Source of the DNA: Moniliophthora roreri
Taxonomy: Eukaryota; Basidiomycota; Agaricomycetes; Agaricales; Marasmiaceae
NCBI GenBank assembly: GCA_001466705.2
Contig: LATX02000236.1
Location: 124,001-188,000 of the forward strand
Length of the DNA: 64,000 nucleotides
Direction of reading: 5' to 3'
In this document: piece by piece, positions 22,810 through 34,929 of the stretch
Position numbering within the stretch: position 1 is the first letter of the stretch
Layout: each line of letters starts with the position of its first letter
Position numbers and translations under genes: made by a program
Notes under the pieces: model-generated
Databases searched by the model: none
Seen by the model: the letters and a program-made list of their open reading frames with translations, nothing else
Told to the model about the DNA's origin: nothing

Positions 22810-25046
22810 CTATTCCGAGCCGAGTCTTCGCCGTGGATACACGACTATCTCTTCCTCAGAGTCAATGTCCTCCGAGTCCGATACCGACAAGTTGACTACT
22901 GCACAAGTTGTGGTTATCAGAGTGAACGAGCGCAAAACTACAAGTACATACCTTCTTCAGTAACATTATAGGAATCGAGGATATCAGAGATAGTGGCCAT
23001 GGAATCTTCGTCGCAATCTTCGAATCGATCTTCGTTCCCGATCACATGGAAAAAAGGAAGACCAAGGGAACGTGCTAAATCTGTTGTGGCGGAATCGAAG
23101 CCAAGTACGGAGTGAAGTTTCTCCACGGCTTCGTAGGCCTCGCAATCCCATCTGCGATAAAAAGCGCTTATTTCAGAGGTGAAAGAGGGGAGTCCCAGTG
23201 ATATTTCCACAATATCCGAAATTTCTTGATCCCTCATCCCAGTATCGTCAAAAGACCAGTAATATTTCCTGCCCTTTGCCCAGTATTCCCAAATTTCATC
23301 GTCATCAGAAGATTGGGGAATCGGACGAATGAACAGATATACTGGTGAGGTAGGCCATCCAATGTTCCTATGGCCCTTCGGCCTGGCATGGTCTCGAATG
23401 CGATGTAATTTTAGGTCGAAAGCATGGAACGTAGCTGCGAGGACTAATTAGTTGACTCAAGCTATGCAAGAAATAGTATTGGAATTTACAATAATCCTCC
23501 CATTCATCTTTAGGGATTCCAAGTTGGCCGAACATATAATGCGCTTGAGTGAGCCAAGAGTACACCAGCATACGCCGATCCTGCATAGCGTAAATAGCAC
23601 ATATCCTGCGTAACTGTGGAGCATCTCGCAGATTAACCGTGAACCTGCATTCCTCATTAGTACAGTGTCAAATTTATAAAGAATTCTCCCTCATACCGGA
23701 TTGAGCCATCCGTCATGACAATTTGGGTCTTCCTGATTGTGTCTGGGATATCAGAGGCCATGGATAGTTGATGAGGAGCTTGATGTTCGGCTTTCGCCCA
23801 CTTGGCAATAGTCCTCCGGTAATCACCCCGGTAATAGATTGCGGTGAAAGATCGCAGCATGGATACAACTGCCTCATCAACCAGTGATACTGTTGTTGTG
23901 TGCGCACCAATATGGTCTATTCCGTCTAGGATGTTACGAGTGGAGAGTGTTCTGATCAGGTATTCAAGGACGATTTGCATGTCGCTGTACGTCTGAACAT
24001 ACAGCGGAGAGAAATAGTGATTAGTTGGTGATTCTGGTCTGATGGGATTGACAATGGGGCCGGCGACTTGGCGCCCCTTAAGCGGGATATGGATGCGAGG
24101 TCCTCTGCATAAAGCACCACTTCTTGGCTCAACCCACAGTTCATCCATGGACTATCAAACTCCTGTCAGTATAGTATGAAACCTTGACTGAATGAAGAAC
24201 ATACGGCATGGCCATGTCCATCAGTTAATGTTTGTTGCATGGCAAGCTATGAGAAATAAATAAGCTCAAATTGAATTTACGATTGAAATGCCCGTACTTG
24301 ATATGAAAAGTATATATTGAGAATCGACGAGCGACGACCCCGCGTGTATATAATACGCTCTAAAGGAATCAGCGCTATATATCGAGCTACTCAGTACACA
24401 TCTAGAGAGGTGATCAAGCGACTGCACCATCGTAAAATATCAGCGCAGGAAAACCATGTCGGTTGTCGTTGTAACCAAATAACTGGGCAACGTAGGGATG
24501 CCTATGAATGCGATGAGTCATCTTTGTATCCGCTTCAATCCAGTTGGAAAATGGCATCGTACTTGATACTAGAAAACTGCTTGAAATTCCGTTCGAATTC
24601 CTGTGTCAAGTGTATGAGTATGCGGTATAATGCTATCACACACTGTAGCTGACCTGATAGGCGTCTTGACCATGGTATTGAACATGAAGAAACTCCTTAT
24701 CCTCTTTTTCACCAGAAACTCGCGCGACGCTGATAATTCGATGTGCTCTCAATCTCTGTCCTCGTTCCAAGTCGGCATCTCGCCTTGCAGCCCCTGCACC
24801 ATCGACAAGTCTCGTAAGATGTATATCTGACATTCGAAGCCGTTTATACTGTATCGCCTCACAGAATCAGTATCGATGTCTTAGTAGCTGATAAAATGGT
24901 CAACGCACCTCGTCCCACATCGTCCACTCCTTCTCCGCGGCTTGCTGCACAACAACTCCACCGTAATAGTTATGTTGAGATCCTTGGACGTTTGTGAACT
25001 GTCCACCATGAATAGCAAAGTTGGAGGATCCTTGGAGGAAAGCCAT
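22810..25046 (-). CDS. Lineage-specific basidiomycete protein, copy A (584 aa, 10 exons)
   Basis: Model: complement(join(22810..22898, 22952..23443, 23490..23644, 23697..24151, 24205..24246, 24298..24374, 24428..24501, 24563..24600, 24654..24848, 24909..25046)), phases consistent.

The N-terminus carries SNFAIHGGQFTNVQGS, a motif (xFxIxGGxFxNVxG) I know from the start of many Agaricomycete-only proteins. Further blocks are YKRLRMSDIHL, HPYVAQLFGYND, ALIFYDALIPL and DELWVEPRSGALCRGP. The C-terminus is acidic (SDSEDIDSEEE). The HPYVAQLFGY block is reminiscent of the kinase-like 'HPNIVQLFG' region, but no kinase catalytic motifs follow, so I assign no function.

It is a tandem duplicate of the gene at 26601-28789, which supports the exon calls because the same sites work in both. 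Confidence 0.75.
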
Positions 25047-25117
25047 GGTGATGATGGAGGTAGTAACGGGAGTCTAGAGTGTGAGAACGGCGACAACGCT
25101 GAACTCGCTTGCACAAA

Positions 25118-25927
25118 TCAATTTGATCGATGCCATGACAGCACAGGCCCTACTACTTCGCATAGGTGATAAGACAAATCAAGAGGATCCATATAGATAT
25201 CTTCCACTTTACGGACTCGGAGGCGCTTAGCAAAAGTCATAAGGAACATGGAGGTAGAAGTTGCCGAGCGCTTGATTTGGATTTTGGCGTTTCCATCATT
25301 ACGCCCGGCTGGTCCCGAAGCTAAAGTCTGTTCACTCAGAGTGCACGATAGCCTCACTCTAATCGTTTCCCTGATGCCACGAACCAATTGCAGGTGTAAC
25401 ACGTACAAGGAATACTTTTGGAACACTATTAGCTTAGTGAGATTGGTTCTGCGACGCACGAGGAAAGTAGAAGTGTACAAGTACTGGTTGAGTAGACAGT
25501 GGTCTTGGAGACTCGCCAAAAACACTGAGAATGAGAAGGGGCCAACTGATGTCAACTGATCGTTTTCGAGGTTCGCCTGGCGCAGGCAATACTTATCATG
25601 TTCTTCAGCAGCCCAATATCCAGCTATTTGGAATGGTAGGAAGAAGGCGAAGTACTGATCATAACAACATCGATTCTTCCTGCTGCTCGAGCGAGGAGAT
25701 GTCCGAAGCAATCGCAGTGAGCCGGTTGAAGAGAGTGATGAAAGCTTCGTCTGGGGCGAGAGATCATCCTGATCTGAAGCAAATTGTAGGTTTTGTTTAG
25801 CTCTTCGACGGCGCTTAGAGATGGAAGAGAAGAATATTAGTTGAAATTGAAAGGTTACGATCTGGGAAGTTGTCGAGCTAGGGTGAAGGTCAAATGCTTG
25901 AATGGATGAAGAATAGCGACACACCAT
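25118..25927 (-). other. Long ORF (269 codons) in the 5' flank of copy A, coding status unclear
   Basis: An uninterrupted frame rich in Ser, Leu and Arg, without recognised domain, signal peptide or membrane segment. It lies just upstream of copy A on the same strand and ends in the stretch that should be copy A's promoter. The homologous flank of copy B (28790-29250) is shorter and has no such frame.

It could be a chance ORF, or part of a 5' leader. A plus-strand alternative (25531-25800) is equally unsupported. Confidence 0.2.
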
Positions 25928-26600
25928 CGGGCTTCCGTAGCCATTTCTCGCGTCGTTGATCTCTTTTTTTCTCCCTTAACTCAGGGCTGGGAGTATCACA
26001 ACTACGGTAGGCGCTGAATGTCATCGGTTGTTGGACCTTTAGCAGATTTCGGAGGGATATGATGGAAGAAGGCAGAGCCTGAGACCCGGGAGCTTGGGCG
26101 GGAGAACATGGTGGTAAGAGAACAAGTCGTTGACGCGTCAAGCGCCCGCCGATTTGACAGCCTCGCAAACCATGCAATGACGACGGTGAAGTCTGTCGAT
26201 CCACCTCAGCCTATAAGTATTGAGAATATGAAATATGTTAATGATACTTTCAGTGTAAGAATTAAGGGTATTTAGGTTTCCACAGGCCTTGGCATTGGCA
26301 GAAGATTCCAATGGACTCGAATTTCAATTTTTCACGAAGTATCAAGATCACGTATGGTTTGTTCACCTGCCCCAGCGTTCAAGTTATCACTCGGCCATCA
26401 TTTTATTTCGCCTAATCTCTCCTGCATCAAGGTTGAAACATTCACTAGTAGTATTGATACTGGGGTTGTACTAGCTCGCGGCAAGCAGCGTGGTTGTGAG
26501 GAACACATAAACCCCCTTCGTGCAGGTACTTATGGACTCATTAATATGAATGTACCGGAGTAATTGGAGCGAGACCTACTTTGAAGTTTGCCTACTCAGA
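25928..26600. other. Intergenic between duplicated units
   Basis: No gene is seen. The part around 26100-26170 (gtggtaagagaacaagtc, caagcgcccg) matches 29345-29375 upstream of copy B. The part near 26517-26575 matches 22735-22795 downstream of copy A. These mark the edges of the roughly 3-3.5 kb tandem duplication. Confidence 0.6.
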
Positions 26601-28789
26601 TTATTGTCGTGGATACAAGACTATCTCCTCATCGGAGTCAATGTCCTCCGAGTCAGACATCGACGGCTCAACTACGCAAATGGTGTTTATCAGTGTAAAT
26701 TGGAGCACAATTACAATTGCATACCTTCTCCAGTGTCATTATAGGAATCAGAGGTAGTGGTCATAGAATCTTTACCGCAGTCTTCAAATTGATCTTTGTC
26801 CCTGATCACATCAAAAATAGGAAAACCCAGAGACCGAGTAAGGTCTGTTGTGGCGGGATCAAAGCCAAGAATGGAGTGAATTTCTTGCACAGTTTTGTAG
26901 ACAACACGATTCCATTGATGATAAAGGGCCCCGATTTCGGACATGAAAGACGGAAGTCTTAGAGATACTAGCTTGGCTTCCGAAATCTCCTGATTCTCCA
27001 TCCCAGTATCGCTTGAAGACCAGTAATATTTTCCTGCCATTTTCCCAGGATATCCAGGTTTCATTATCATCGGAAGGTTGTGGAATCGGACGAATGAATA
27101 GATATACTGGTGAGGTGGGCCATGTAGCGTCGCCAAGTCCCTCTGATCTGATTCGGCAATCGAGATCGAGCTGGAAATAATGGAATAAGACTGTCAATGC
27201 AGATTAGTTGACCCAAGAAATGCGAGAAATAGTACTGGTACTTACAATAATCTTCCCACTCATCTGGACAAATCCCTAGCTGTCTGAATACGCTGTGTGC
27301 TTGAGTAAGCCATGCGTACTCCACTGTATCCCGGTCCTCCTCCAAATCCACGGTGTAAACGAGTCGTATTAAGATACGAGGGTATTGATTGTCTGGCAGA
27401 GTAATTGCAAATCTACATTCTTTATCAATATACTGCGTTCAGCACATAAACTTTCGTCCATACCGCACTGAGCCATCCGCCATGACAGTTCGGGTCTCCT
27501 TGATTGCGTCCGGGAAACCAAAGACCTCGAATAGTCGATAAGCCTGACGTTTAGGTCTCGCACACCTAGCAATAACTCTCCTACGATCGTATAAGTTATA
27601 TATTGCGCAGGGAGATCGCAGCAAGGATATAGCTGCTTCATCAGTTAACACTGGCACTATGACCCCACCACCCCGGCCTATTCCTCGGAGGACAGTGCGA
27701 GCGGAGAGCATTTCGGTGAGGTGTTGAAGGACGATTTGCGTGTTGTTGTATGTCTGAATACACAATGGATGGAGATAGCGACTGCTTGCTGAATCTGGTC
27801 TGATGGGGATGATGTGCCGAATAACATGAGACGGGATTTCGATGGGAGGTCCTCTGATTAAAGCACCACTTCTTGGCTCAACCCACAGCTCATTCATGGA
27901 CTATTGAACCCTTGTCGGTATAGTATGGAACTTTGAGTGAATGAAGAACATACGACATGGTCATGTCCATCAGTTAATGTTTGTTGCATGGCGAGCTATG
28001 AAAATAAGATAAGCCCAAGTTGAATTTATGTTTGGAGATGATACATACTTGAAATGAAAAGTATGCATAGAGAATCAATGAGAGACGGCCCCGCGTGTAG
28101 ATAATACGCTCTAAAGGAATCAGCGCTGTGTATCGAGCTACTCAGTACACATCTAGAGAGGTGATCAAGCGACTGCACCATCGTAAAATATCAGCGCAGG
28201 AAAACCATGTCGGTTGTCGTTGTAACCAAATAACTGGGCAATGTATGGATGCCTAAGAGTACGGTAAATGTTTATATCAGGTTTGACCTGGTCAGAAAAT
28301 ACCATCGCACTTGATACCAGAAAACTGCTTGAAATCCCATTCAAATTCCTGTATTGAGCATGTGAGTATGCGATATAGCGCTATCGATGAACACTAACCG
28401 ACCTCATAGGCATATCGACCACGGTATTGAACATGCAGAAACTCTTTATCCTTTTCACTGGAAATTCGCGCGATGCTAATAGTTCGACGGGCGACCACTC
28501 CCTGACATGCTTCAGCGTCACGTCTTGCGTTCCCCGTACCATCAACGAGCCTCGTGAGATGTACATCACACGCTCGAAGCCGTTTATACTACACCATTCT
28601 AATGAGTCAGTGCTGGTGTCTTGGTAGTTGATACGACGGTCAACGTACCTCATCCCATAATGTCGGCTCCTTCTCTGCGGCTTGCTGCACGGCAACTCCA
28701 CCGAAATGGTTGATGTGCTGAGATCCTTGTACGATTGTGAAATTTCCATTCGGGATAGTAAAATTGGAGGGTCCTTGGAAGAAGGCCAT
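26601..28789 (-). pseudogene. Lineage-specific protein, copy B (same family; one frameshift)
   Basis: Model: complement(join(26601..26671, 26725..27190, 27246..27412, 27464..27900, 27954..27995, 28049..28125, 28179..28252, 28311..28348, 28403..28588, 28649..28789)). All ten exons and splice sites of copy A are conserved.

The ninth exon is out of frame by one base. Copy A has ggcaggaaatattactgg, while copy B has one extra A (plus-strand T run about 27029-27032). Both sides of the shift still read as good family sequence (VYLFIRPIPQPSDDNE before it, FMSEIGALYHQWN after it). The frame is otherwise intact, so the damage is either very recent or a sequencing error in a homopolymer. The function is unknown, as for copy A. 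Confidence 0.72.
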
Positions 28790-29642
28790 GATGATGATAA
28801 TGATGGAAATACTGATGGAAGCAAGATGGGAGTGAGAACGGCCAGATTGTTATTGGGGGCCACGACGTGGGACCGGCTTGCACATGTTGTACACATGCCT
28901 TCACCCCGGGTCCTTCGGAGCCCGAGACAGAAGATAGGCTGTATCAGCGTAGTACCCCGTTATTTCACTTACTTCATCTTGAGAAGAAGAATCTTGATCG
29001 TAAAATATGGAGGTAGGAAAGTGGAACGAACCAAAGCTCGATTTGACTATCGCTGTCATGTGCAACGGCGAGCTGCTTAAAGAGTCCCTCAGAGGCGCTT
29101 CCATTATTAAAGTCGGCTTAGCAGCAGAATGGGGTACGTTTAACCCTTCAACGGTGCTTGAATGCTAGTGTGAAGATGAAAGAAGAATGTTTGTTGAGAT
29201 CAGAAGAATACGGCCTGAGAAGTCGTCGAGCTATGTAGGGTGAAAGTCAAATGCTTAAACGGAGGAGAGGGAGCAAATACTTATAGATTGATAAAGAGCG
29301 ATTTGAATGAGAGCAACCTGAGAAATCGAACAGGAGAATATCGTGGTAAGAGAACAAGCCATCAAGCGCCCGGTTTGACATCGGCGCTTCATGTCCATCG
29401 GCATCAGCGCATCAGCGCATATACGACTTGGCAAAGACCTCAGAGGAATGCCAATCCACGATTCAAGATCCCGAATCCTTCGTCGACTCGTTATGGAATC
29501 TGCGCTTGCCATTTCCTATCTTGCATGCCGTAGAACGCATTGCCAACCGAGATGAAGCCTGTGGAGCTGTTCGCTACCCTGCCACGCGACGACGTCAACA
29601 GCCTCAGCACCCCAATTTTCGCTGTCACCGTCACTCCTCACG
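28790..29642. other. Intergenic: copy B promoter side and esterase promoter side
   Basis: The left part aligns with the flank of copy A (caccctacatagctcgacgacttctc on the minus strand). The right part precedes the esterase-like gene on the plus strand, so two divergent promoters share this space. No further gene is seen. Confidence 0.45.
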
Positions 29643-31088
29643 ATGCCCCCACGACTACGGTTCCTCCTCCTCATAGCCAGTACATCCATATTCCTCACTC
29701 TCACTCTCATTCTTTTCAACACACCACTCTCTTCTTTCCGGTTTAAATTATCTCCCTTTCAAAGCCAGAAGAAATACACATGTCCACCTTCAGCATACTC
29801 AAACGGCACCTGGCAATACGCACCTCGCACGAATAAAACTGCGATGACACACTCAGACGATGTCCTTATTTTTTCCGGGTTCGAAGGCTGCGCTTCCTCT
29901 CGAGAATTTTATTGGCATCTCGCGTCTGATAGAGAAGACCAATGGGATCGTTTTCCCCGCGCTCAGTCGTATAAATGGGTACCTCACGAACAGGAGGTGT
30001 GTAGGATGAAGGAGTTTGATAAAGCTGATATGGTCAGAGGGCTAGTTGAGGAGGGTGGTTGGCTCGTTCTCGGAGGTTAGTACCCATCAAAAAAAACCTG
30101 GGTCCAAATTCATCTCCTTTGCAGACTCAGTCTCGGAAAACCACTTCTTCTCACTCTCATGCACCCTCTACCCCCATGTTATTGCTACGCCGTCTCCTTG
30201 GACGTCTGAATACGATCGAGGATATCCACAAAATCTATACCTCAACCCCGATTCACCCCTCACCAAAACCATCAAATTCCCAAAAGGTTTTGATATACGA
30301 AAGACCCCGCTGGTAACATTCAGACGCGTCGATTTACTTTTTTCACAATCCGACCTCGAGAATTTGCATCGTTCTTCACATCCGGACCAAGATCGCGAGT
30401 TCAAGCTGTTCAGCGACGAAGCGGCATGGACACTCTCACCTTCCTACTACCTCTCCAGCGAGTTGTTCACCCGTCCACTTCCAGACGCCAACTACGCTAC
30501 CTTGGTGGTTAGTACCGGCGGACACTGGACAACGACGCTCTTTAGTGGATATCGGGACGAAACTAAAGCAGACGAAGGATATGGAATTGATGGTGTTATC
30601 GCACTCTTCCGCCAAGCGATGGACCATTGGGCTTCTCTTGTCCAAGATACTATCAACACTGACGCGGGTGTCGTTACAATTGCAGGGCGAAGAAAGAGGC
30701 AAACTCTAGTCCGCGCTTATTTGCCTGGGCACGAAGACTGTCACTCACATCGTGAACCATGGAAAGAAATTCAGCCTATGATATGGGGTTGGTTTAATTG
30801 GGGTCGGATATGGGAGTTTAATCAGGTCTTCGGGGTATGTTTCTTTTCTTTTTCTTACCTTGTCGTGTCAGGGCTGACTCGACGTAGGAAATCGTACAAA
30901 ACGATCGGTATCCGAATATACATTATCTGGGCATCGATACACCGGCGAGGCTGAGACCAGACGCACATGCGACAGGGGATTGTTTGCATATTATGACCGG
31001 GGCAGGGGTGATGGAGGGGTGGACGGAGTATATTTGGCATTATACCGTTAATGAAGTAGACCATTTTAGGATTAGGGGGAGTCGTTGA
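29643..31088 (+). CDS. Membrane-anchored SGNH/PC-esterase-like protein (447 aa, 3 exons)
   Basis: Model: join(29643..30075, 30125..30834, 30888..31088). Residues about 5-27 (RLRFLLLIASTSIFLTLTLILF) form one N-terminal membrane segment, suggesting a type II Golgi or ER protein. A YTCPPSAYSNGTWQ stretch follows.

The GDS nucleophile motif (LGGDSVSENHFFSL, Asp145-Ser146) is split by intron 1 and restored in phase. Near the C-terminus, RPDAHATGDCLH supplies a DxxH pair (Asp412, His415). GDS plus C-terminal DxxH is the hallmark of PC-esterase/TBL-type acyl transferases that O-acetylate glycans; the fungal substrate is unknown. WGWFNWGRIWEFNQVFG precedes intron 2. A decayed second copy follows at 31800. 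Confidence 0.78.
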
Positions 31089-31799
31089 GGTGATGTGGAG
31101 AGTTTGCATTCGCATAGAACGGATAGATACACGGACGCGCGATTGCGTATAGATATACAATAGATATAGATAGAACGCAAGGCCGGAGCGCTGAGACCCC
31201 TGACCAAGTGACTCCGAGTTATTCTTGTTGAGTTGTTCCCTGACGTCCATCATCAGATCCGCCCTGGGCTCTAAAAGTGTCAGTATGACAGAATATGGAG
31301 CGATGAGGGTATGCAAACTTGTCTCTTTAGACTTTTCTACCGTGACGAAGAAGATAAGGCCGCGGTCAGTGTCGGTGCGTTATCATGTATTCTCCAACTA
31401 CAAAGTTAGCTGTTCGCTCTGGTATCACAAGAGGTACAAGTATAGACGATCGAGGGGAACGTTCAAGCTTGGGTTTGGAACGCGATTTTTCCCCTTTTTT
31501 TCGTTCATCCTGGGCTCGGGCTCGGGCTCGGGCTCGGACTAGTCTCAACGCCGAAGTTGAAGCAGAAACGAGTCAACGTCTGGACATTGATGTCCCTCCC
31601 ACGACGGCAACTTGACTCCCAGAAACCCGCCATCGAATTCAGAGGTTTGTATTCGTCGTCTCGCTTTCTCAGGAATCCGATCCGCTGACCATCATGGTTT
31701 TGACAGAATTCAGTTTGAACTCATGCTAGCGAAAACGGAGAATGAATTAACAGATAGCAATGTTGGAAAATCACTCCTCTCCTTTACTCACCCATCGTT
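31089..31799. other. Intergenic
   Basis: Downstream of the esterase gene. A minus-strand ORF of 153 codons (30855-31316) overlaps the esterase's last exons antisense and is taken as chance. It contains the short GGCTCG tandem repeat listed separately. No other feature seen. Confidence 0.4.
31512..31537. repeat. Short tandem repeat (GGCTCG)4
   Basis: Four perfect copies of the hexamer ggctcg in a row. Too short to be a minisatellite of note; possible slippage site. Confidence 0.9.
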
Positions 31800-32690
31800 G
31801 CTACACCCTCTCCGATGATCGGGGATGCCCGCATGATTTCTACCTTTCGCCAAACTCTTCCCTCATTCCGGGCTTGGGGTTTCTGTAAGACACCATTAAC
31901 GACATTTAGACGCGTGGACCTCCTTTTTGCGCAGGATGAACTGGAAAAGATGCACCATGTGCTGTATCCCAATAAAGCGGAAGACTGAAAGCGGAAGACT
32001 GGAAGCTGCTTTTACTGATGAAGCAACTCATTCCACGCTTTCACCGTGGCGAAATTTTTACACGTCGGCTTCCGGAGGCGAATTATGCTACGCTCATCTT
32101 GGTACAGGGGACACTATCACAATTACCTTATTCTCTGGCTACCAAAATGATATAGACGGAGTGATATTGTTGTTTGAACTAAGAACAAGCGATGGTGAGG
32201 TGGGTGTCGGTAGTACAAGATGTTGTACACCGAGATGCCAGAATTACGACGGTCAGTAGAAAGAAGGGAAGTGAAGTGTTGAAGGTGAAGGCATACGTAT
32301 GGGAGTGGTATAATTTGGGAGTTTAATCAAGTTTTCGAGGTTAACTTTCTTTTCTTGGAGTGTCAAAGGAGCTAATGCGTTCTTGCGGAGAAGCATCTCC
32401 GACAAAATAAATATCCGAACATCCATCACCTAGGTATGAGTAGATCTGCGAGGCTAAGGCTTGACGCGCATGCTGCGGGCGATCGTTTGCATATTATGAC
32501 GGGGGCAGTGTTTGTGGAGAGTTGGACAGTGCACATGTGGTATTATTCAGTGAGAAGCGAGATTGCCACCTCGGAACAAGAGGTGGCGGTCGTGGGAGAC
32601 GTTCGCATAGGAAAGGGCGTATGGAAAGATTCATATAGATACCAGCCGAGCGAGATTATTTGCAATTTATGTAGATAGCGCGGAGGAATA
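31800..32690 (+). pseudogene. Decayed duplicate of the SGNH/PC-esterase-like gene
   Basis: Homology to the gene at 29643 continues through stops and frame changes. The bases around 31895-31960 correspond to TFRRVDLLFSQSDLENL. Those at 32010-32175 give AFTDEATHSTLSPW, LFSGYQNDIDGVILLF against LFSGYRDETKADEGYGIDGVIALF. Those at 32445-32550 give RLRLDAHAAGDRLHIMTGA against RLRPDAHATGDCLHIMTGA.

The GDS-bearing first exon is missing. The DxxH pair survives as GDRLH, but the product could not be made. It is in direct orientation with the intact gene, so this is a tandem duplicate that decayed. Confidence 0.8.
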
Positions 32691-33256
32691 CGTCGAATAT
32701 GGAACGTTTTAGTACGAGGTTGAAAAAGCTAAACTTGTAAGCGCCCAACAAAGTTAGAAGTATTCTGATCTCCACCATCTCCCTTGTAGGCCAAGCCAGA
32801 ATTGCGGATTTATGGAGGACTCACCTTTCTCAAGATGTTCATCTGCGTACGAGAAAGCGAGGCTTTTAGGAGGTCTGACGGAATATAATTTCCTTGCCAG
32901 CAGTGTGCCACCTGCACAAACTTCTGATGTTTGTGATGCACTGTCCCGACGGGTTGGTTCACTGATTAATTGCAGTTAGGTATGGTAGGTACGGCATTCA
33001 GAAATTGGAACTACGACACGACGACCAGCAGTAAAGCAGCCTGAGGATCAGCACGCACCCGGCATGTGTTCCCACTTCTTCCCTGATGAACGGTCAGCGT
33101 TGGTATTACATTAACGTTACGGTGTGATTAGGAGGGAATAGTGTACACGAGGCATCTAGCGCTTGCTCATTCTAACTATACATACGGAACGTGCACCAAC
33201 AACAAAGATAGAAAGATCACATTAACACCGATATGACCTATCATCCATAATCTTCC
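32691..33256. other. Intergenic, no gene seen
   Basis: Only short chance frames on both strands. It lies between the convergent esterase pseudogene and the hypothetical gene on the minus strand. Confidence 0.4.
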
Positions 33257-33886
33257 TCAACCCCTTCGTCTCCCAAATTCCGTAAAATCGCGTGGAAGGC
33301 AACAATGATCCCTCAAGTAGGGCGCTACATGTTTTTCCAATGTTTCATCCACAATGCACCTCCAGTACTCCCTTGATCCATTCACCTTATCCTTCACAAA
33401 GCCCTGACTTATCAACTTTGAAAGGAACATGTATCCCCATGCATAGGAATTATCGCATCCCCGGGATGTCGCAATCTCTGTCAACATCTCTGGTGTGCAT
33501 CTGGATGCATCGAAGTTGCGGAACCTGAAGAAGGTCCAATTTCCTCTTGTTGGCGCCATGTCTACGTCCAATCCTACGCTTTCGACAAATACGAAGGAAG
33601 CGTCTAATTGTGGGGTAATCTGAATGCCCTGGGGCGTCCAGTCGTATCGTGTAATGTCCCCGAGATAATCGACCCAGTAGAATGTAAAGTGAAGGCTTTG
33701 TTGCTCGTAACGACTTAACGAGTTGCCGTCGGAACAATACGACAAGCCAATGTAGAGAGCATTACGGCGGACGTTGGATCGCAGGGTTAAGATGTTCTGA
33801 TCGTATGGGATGTACCGATCTAACGATGTGCTCATGGTAGCACTTGAGCCAGTCGTCTGTAGAGGGGGAACGTGAGTTGGCGTCAA
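33257..33886 (-). CDS. Hypothetical protein (up to 209 aa)
   Basis: A single open frame with no recognised domain. The likely start is the internal methionine at residue 18 (MSTSLDRYIPYDQN, about 33835), because the 17 preceding residues look like leader sequence and a possible splice acceptor (ctctacag) lies within them.

The product has a balanced, globular composition rich in Tyr, Phe and Arg, with no signal peptide, membrane segment or coiled coil. It has a cysteine-containing C-terminal region (LRDHCCLPRDFTEFGRRRG). Nothing in the neighbourhood hints at a role. Coding status is supported only by length and composition. Confidence 0.45.
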   Translation of the reverse strand: MTPTHVPPLQTTGSSATMSTSLDRYIPYDQNILTLRSNVRRNALYIGLSYCSDGNSLSRYEQQSLHFTFYWVDYLGDITRYDWTPQGIQITPQLDASFVFVESVGLDVDMAPTRGNWTFFRFRNFDASRCTPEMLTEIATSRGCDNSYAWGYMFLSKLISQGFVKDKVNGSREYWRCIVDETLEKHVAPYLRDHCCLPRDFTEFGRRRG

Positions 33887-34929
33887 GATGGCCAGTTACT
33901 TTTATACTCGCTGTGGCAGTACACATGACTCCGGGCGCTTGTACTAGCGCATGCGCCCTTCAATCCACACCTTCGACATGCCACTTTAGACGCTAGATCA
34001 AATTGCGTTCGCGGAGCAAACAGCCGCCGAGAAGACCTCCCGAGCTGTCGGTCTCTACATAATCCCGAGAAACTTGCCATCCTGTCGGGGTGTGAGTCGG
34101 CTATGTCTCTATCTTGGTAACAAAGCTTGACTCACTTCAAGGCAACCTGCTCCACTGTGTTCGTTCCTAAGTAATTGAGATAGAAATCGAATACCACCAC
34201 AAATACACGGAACTCGGACGTTGCAAGCGGCGATAGTTAAAGGCTTTCTATGTCAAATAGTCGGTTTAAAGATACATCAGAAGGATAATTGAGAATTCAA
34301 CAACTGAGGGCGCCAGATAATCGAACACCGTTTCCGGCTGCCGAACACTTGGAAACGTCGACTTGCACCATTACCGCAGATCTTCCGCAGCTTATAGTTG
34401 TTCGAAAGGGAAGCGCTTGACTAGCCTCGGAAGCAGCTGTGACTGAAAAGCTGTATTTCGATTCACAGGCGAAATGAGATCAAAGAGTCTTCAAAACTCC
34501 AAGGGCTTGACATTGTGAGCGGTGATGATGGAAGTCATGAGCAAGTTTGTTTGGTAACCAAACAAGCGCTCGTGATCAGTTGAGTCAGTGGAGCCCTCAA
34601 AGGCCACAATCATCTGTTCATTTCGTGCTCTAGAATTCTTTGTGAATGAATCTGGGACAAGTGTGAGAGGAAATAAATTAATGTCGCTGATGAGGTGCGC
34701 CGACCTTCTTTCACTGTATACAGGGCTGTTGTGTTTTTAACAGGGTCGACACTACATCGAAGACCGCTGGCCAACCTCAAACATCACATCTCCGAAGCCT
34801 CCGCGTCTGGAAGACAATCCAAATGTTGACGTGAACGGCTCCTCGTTTTGTTCATTCCTAGACTCTCAAAGCTGTTCAAGTTCCCGACCATTGCCCTTCA
34901 CATCCATGCGTAGTCGAACAAAACCCTAG
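33887..34929. other. Intergenic, no gene seen
   Basis: I find no protein-like stretches. It separates the hypothetical gene from an F-box pseudogene on the other strand. Confidence 0.4.

Noticed and set aside
22938..24148. Separate gene starting at MQQTLTDGHGHA or MDELWVEP
   Set aside because: Upstream exons with consistent phases (FYDALIPL...IYFSYQ joined to LAMQQTL) show that this is the 3' part of the longer gene at 22810-25046; the same joins work in copy B.
30855..31316. 153-codon minus-strand ORF
   Set aside because: Overlaps the last exons of the esterase-like gene antisense and has no recognisable content.
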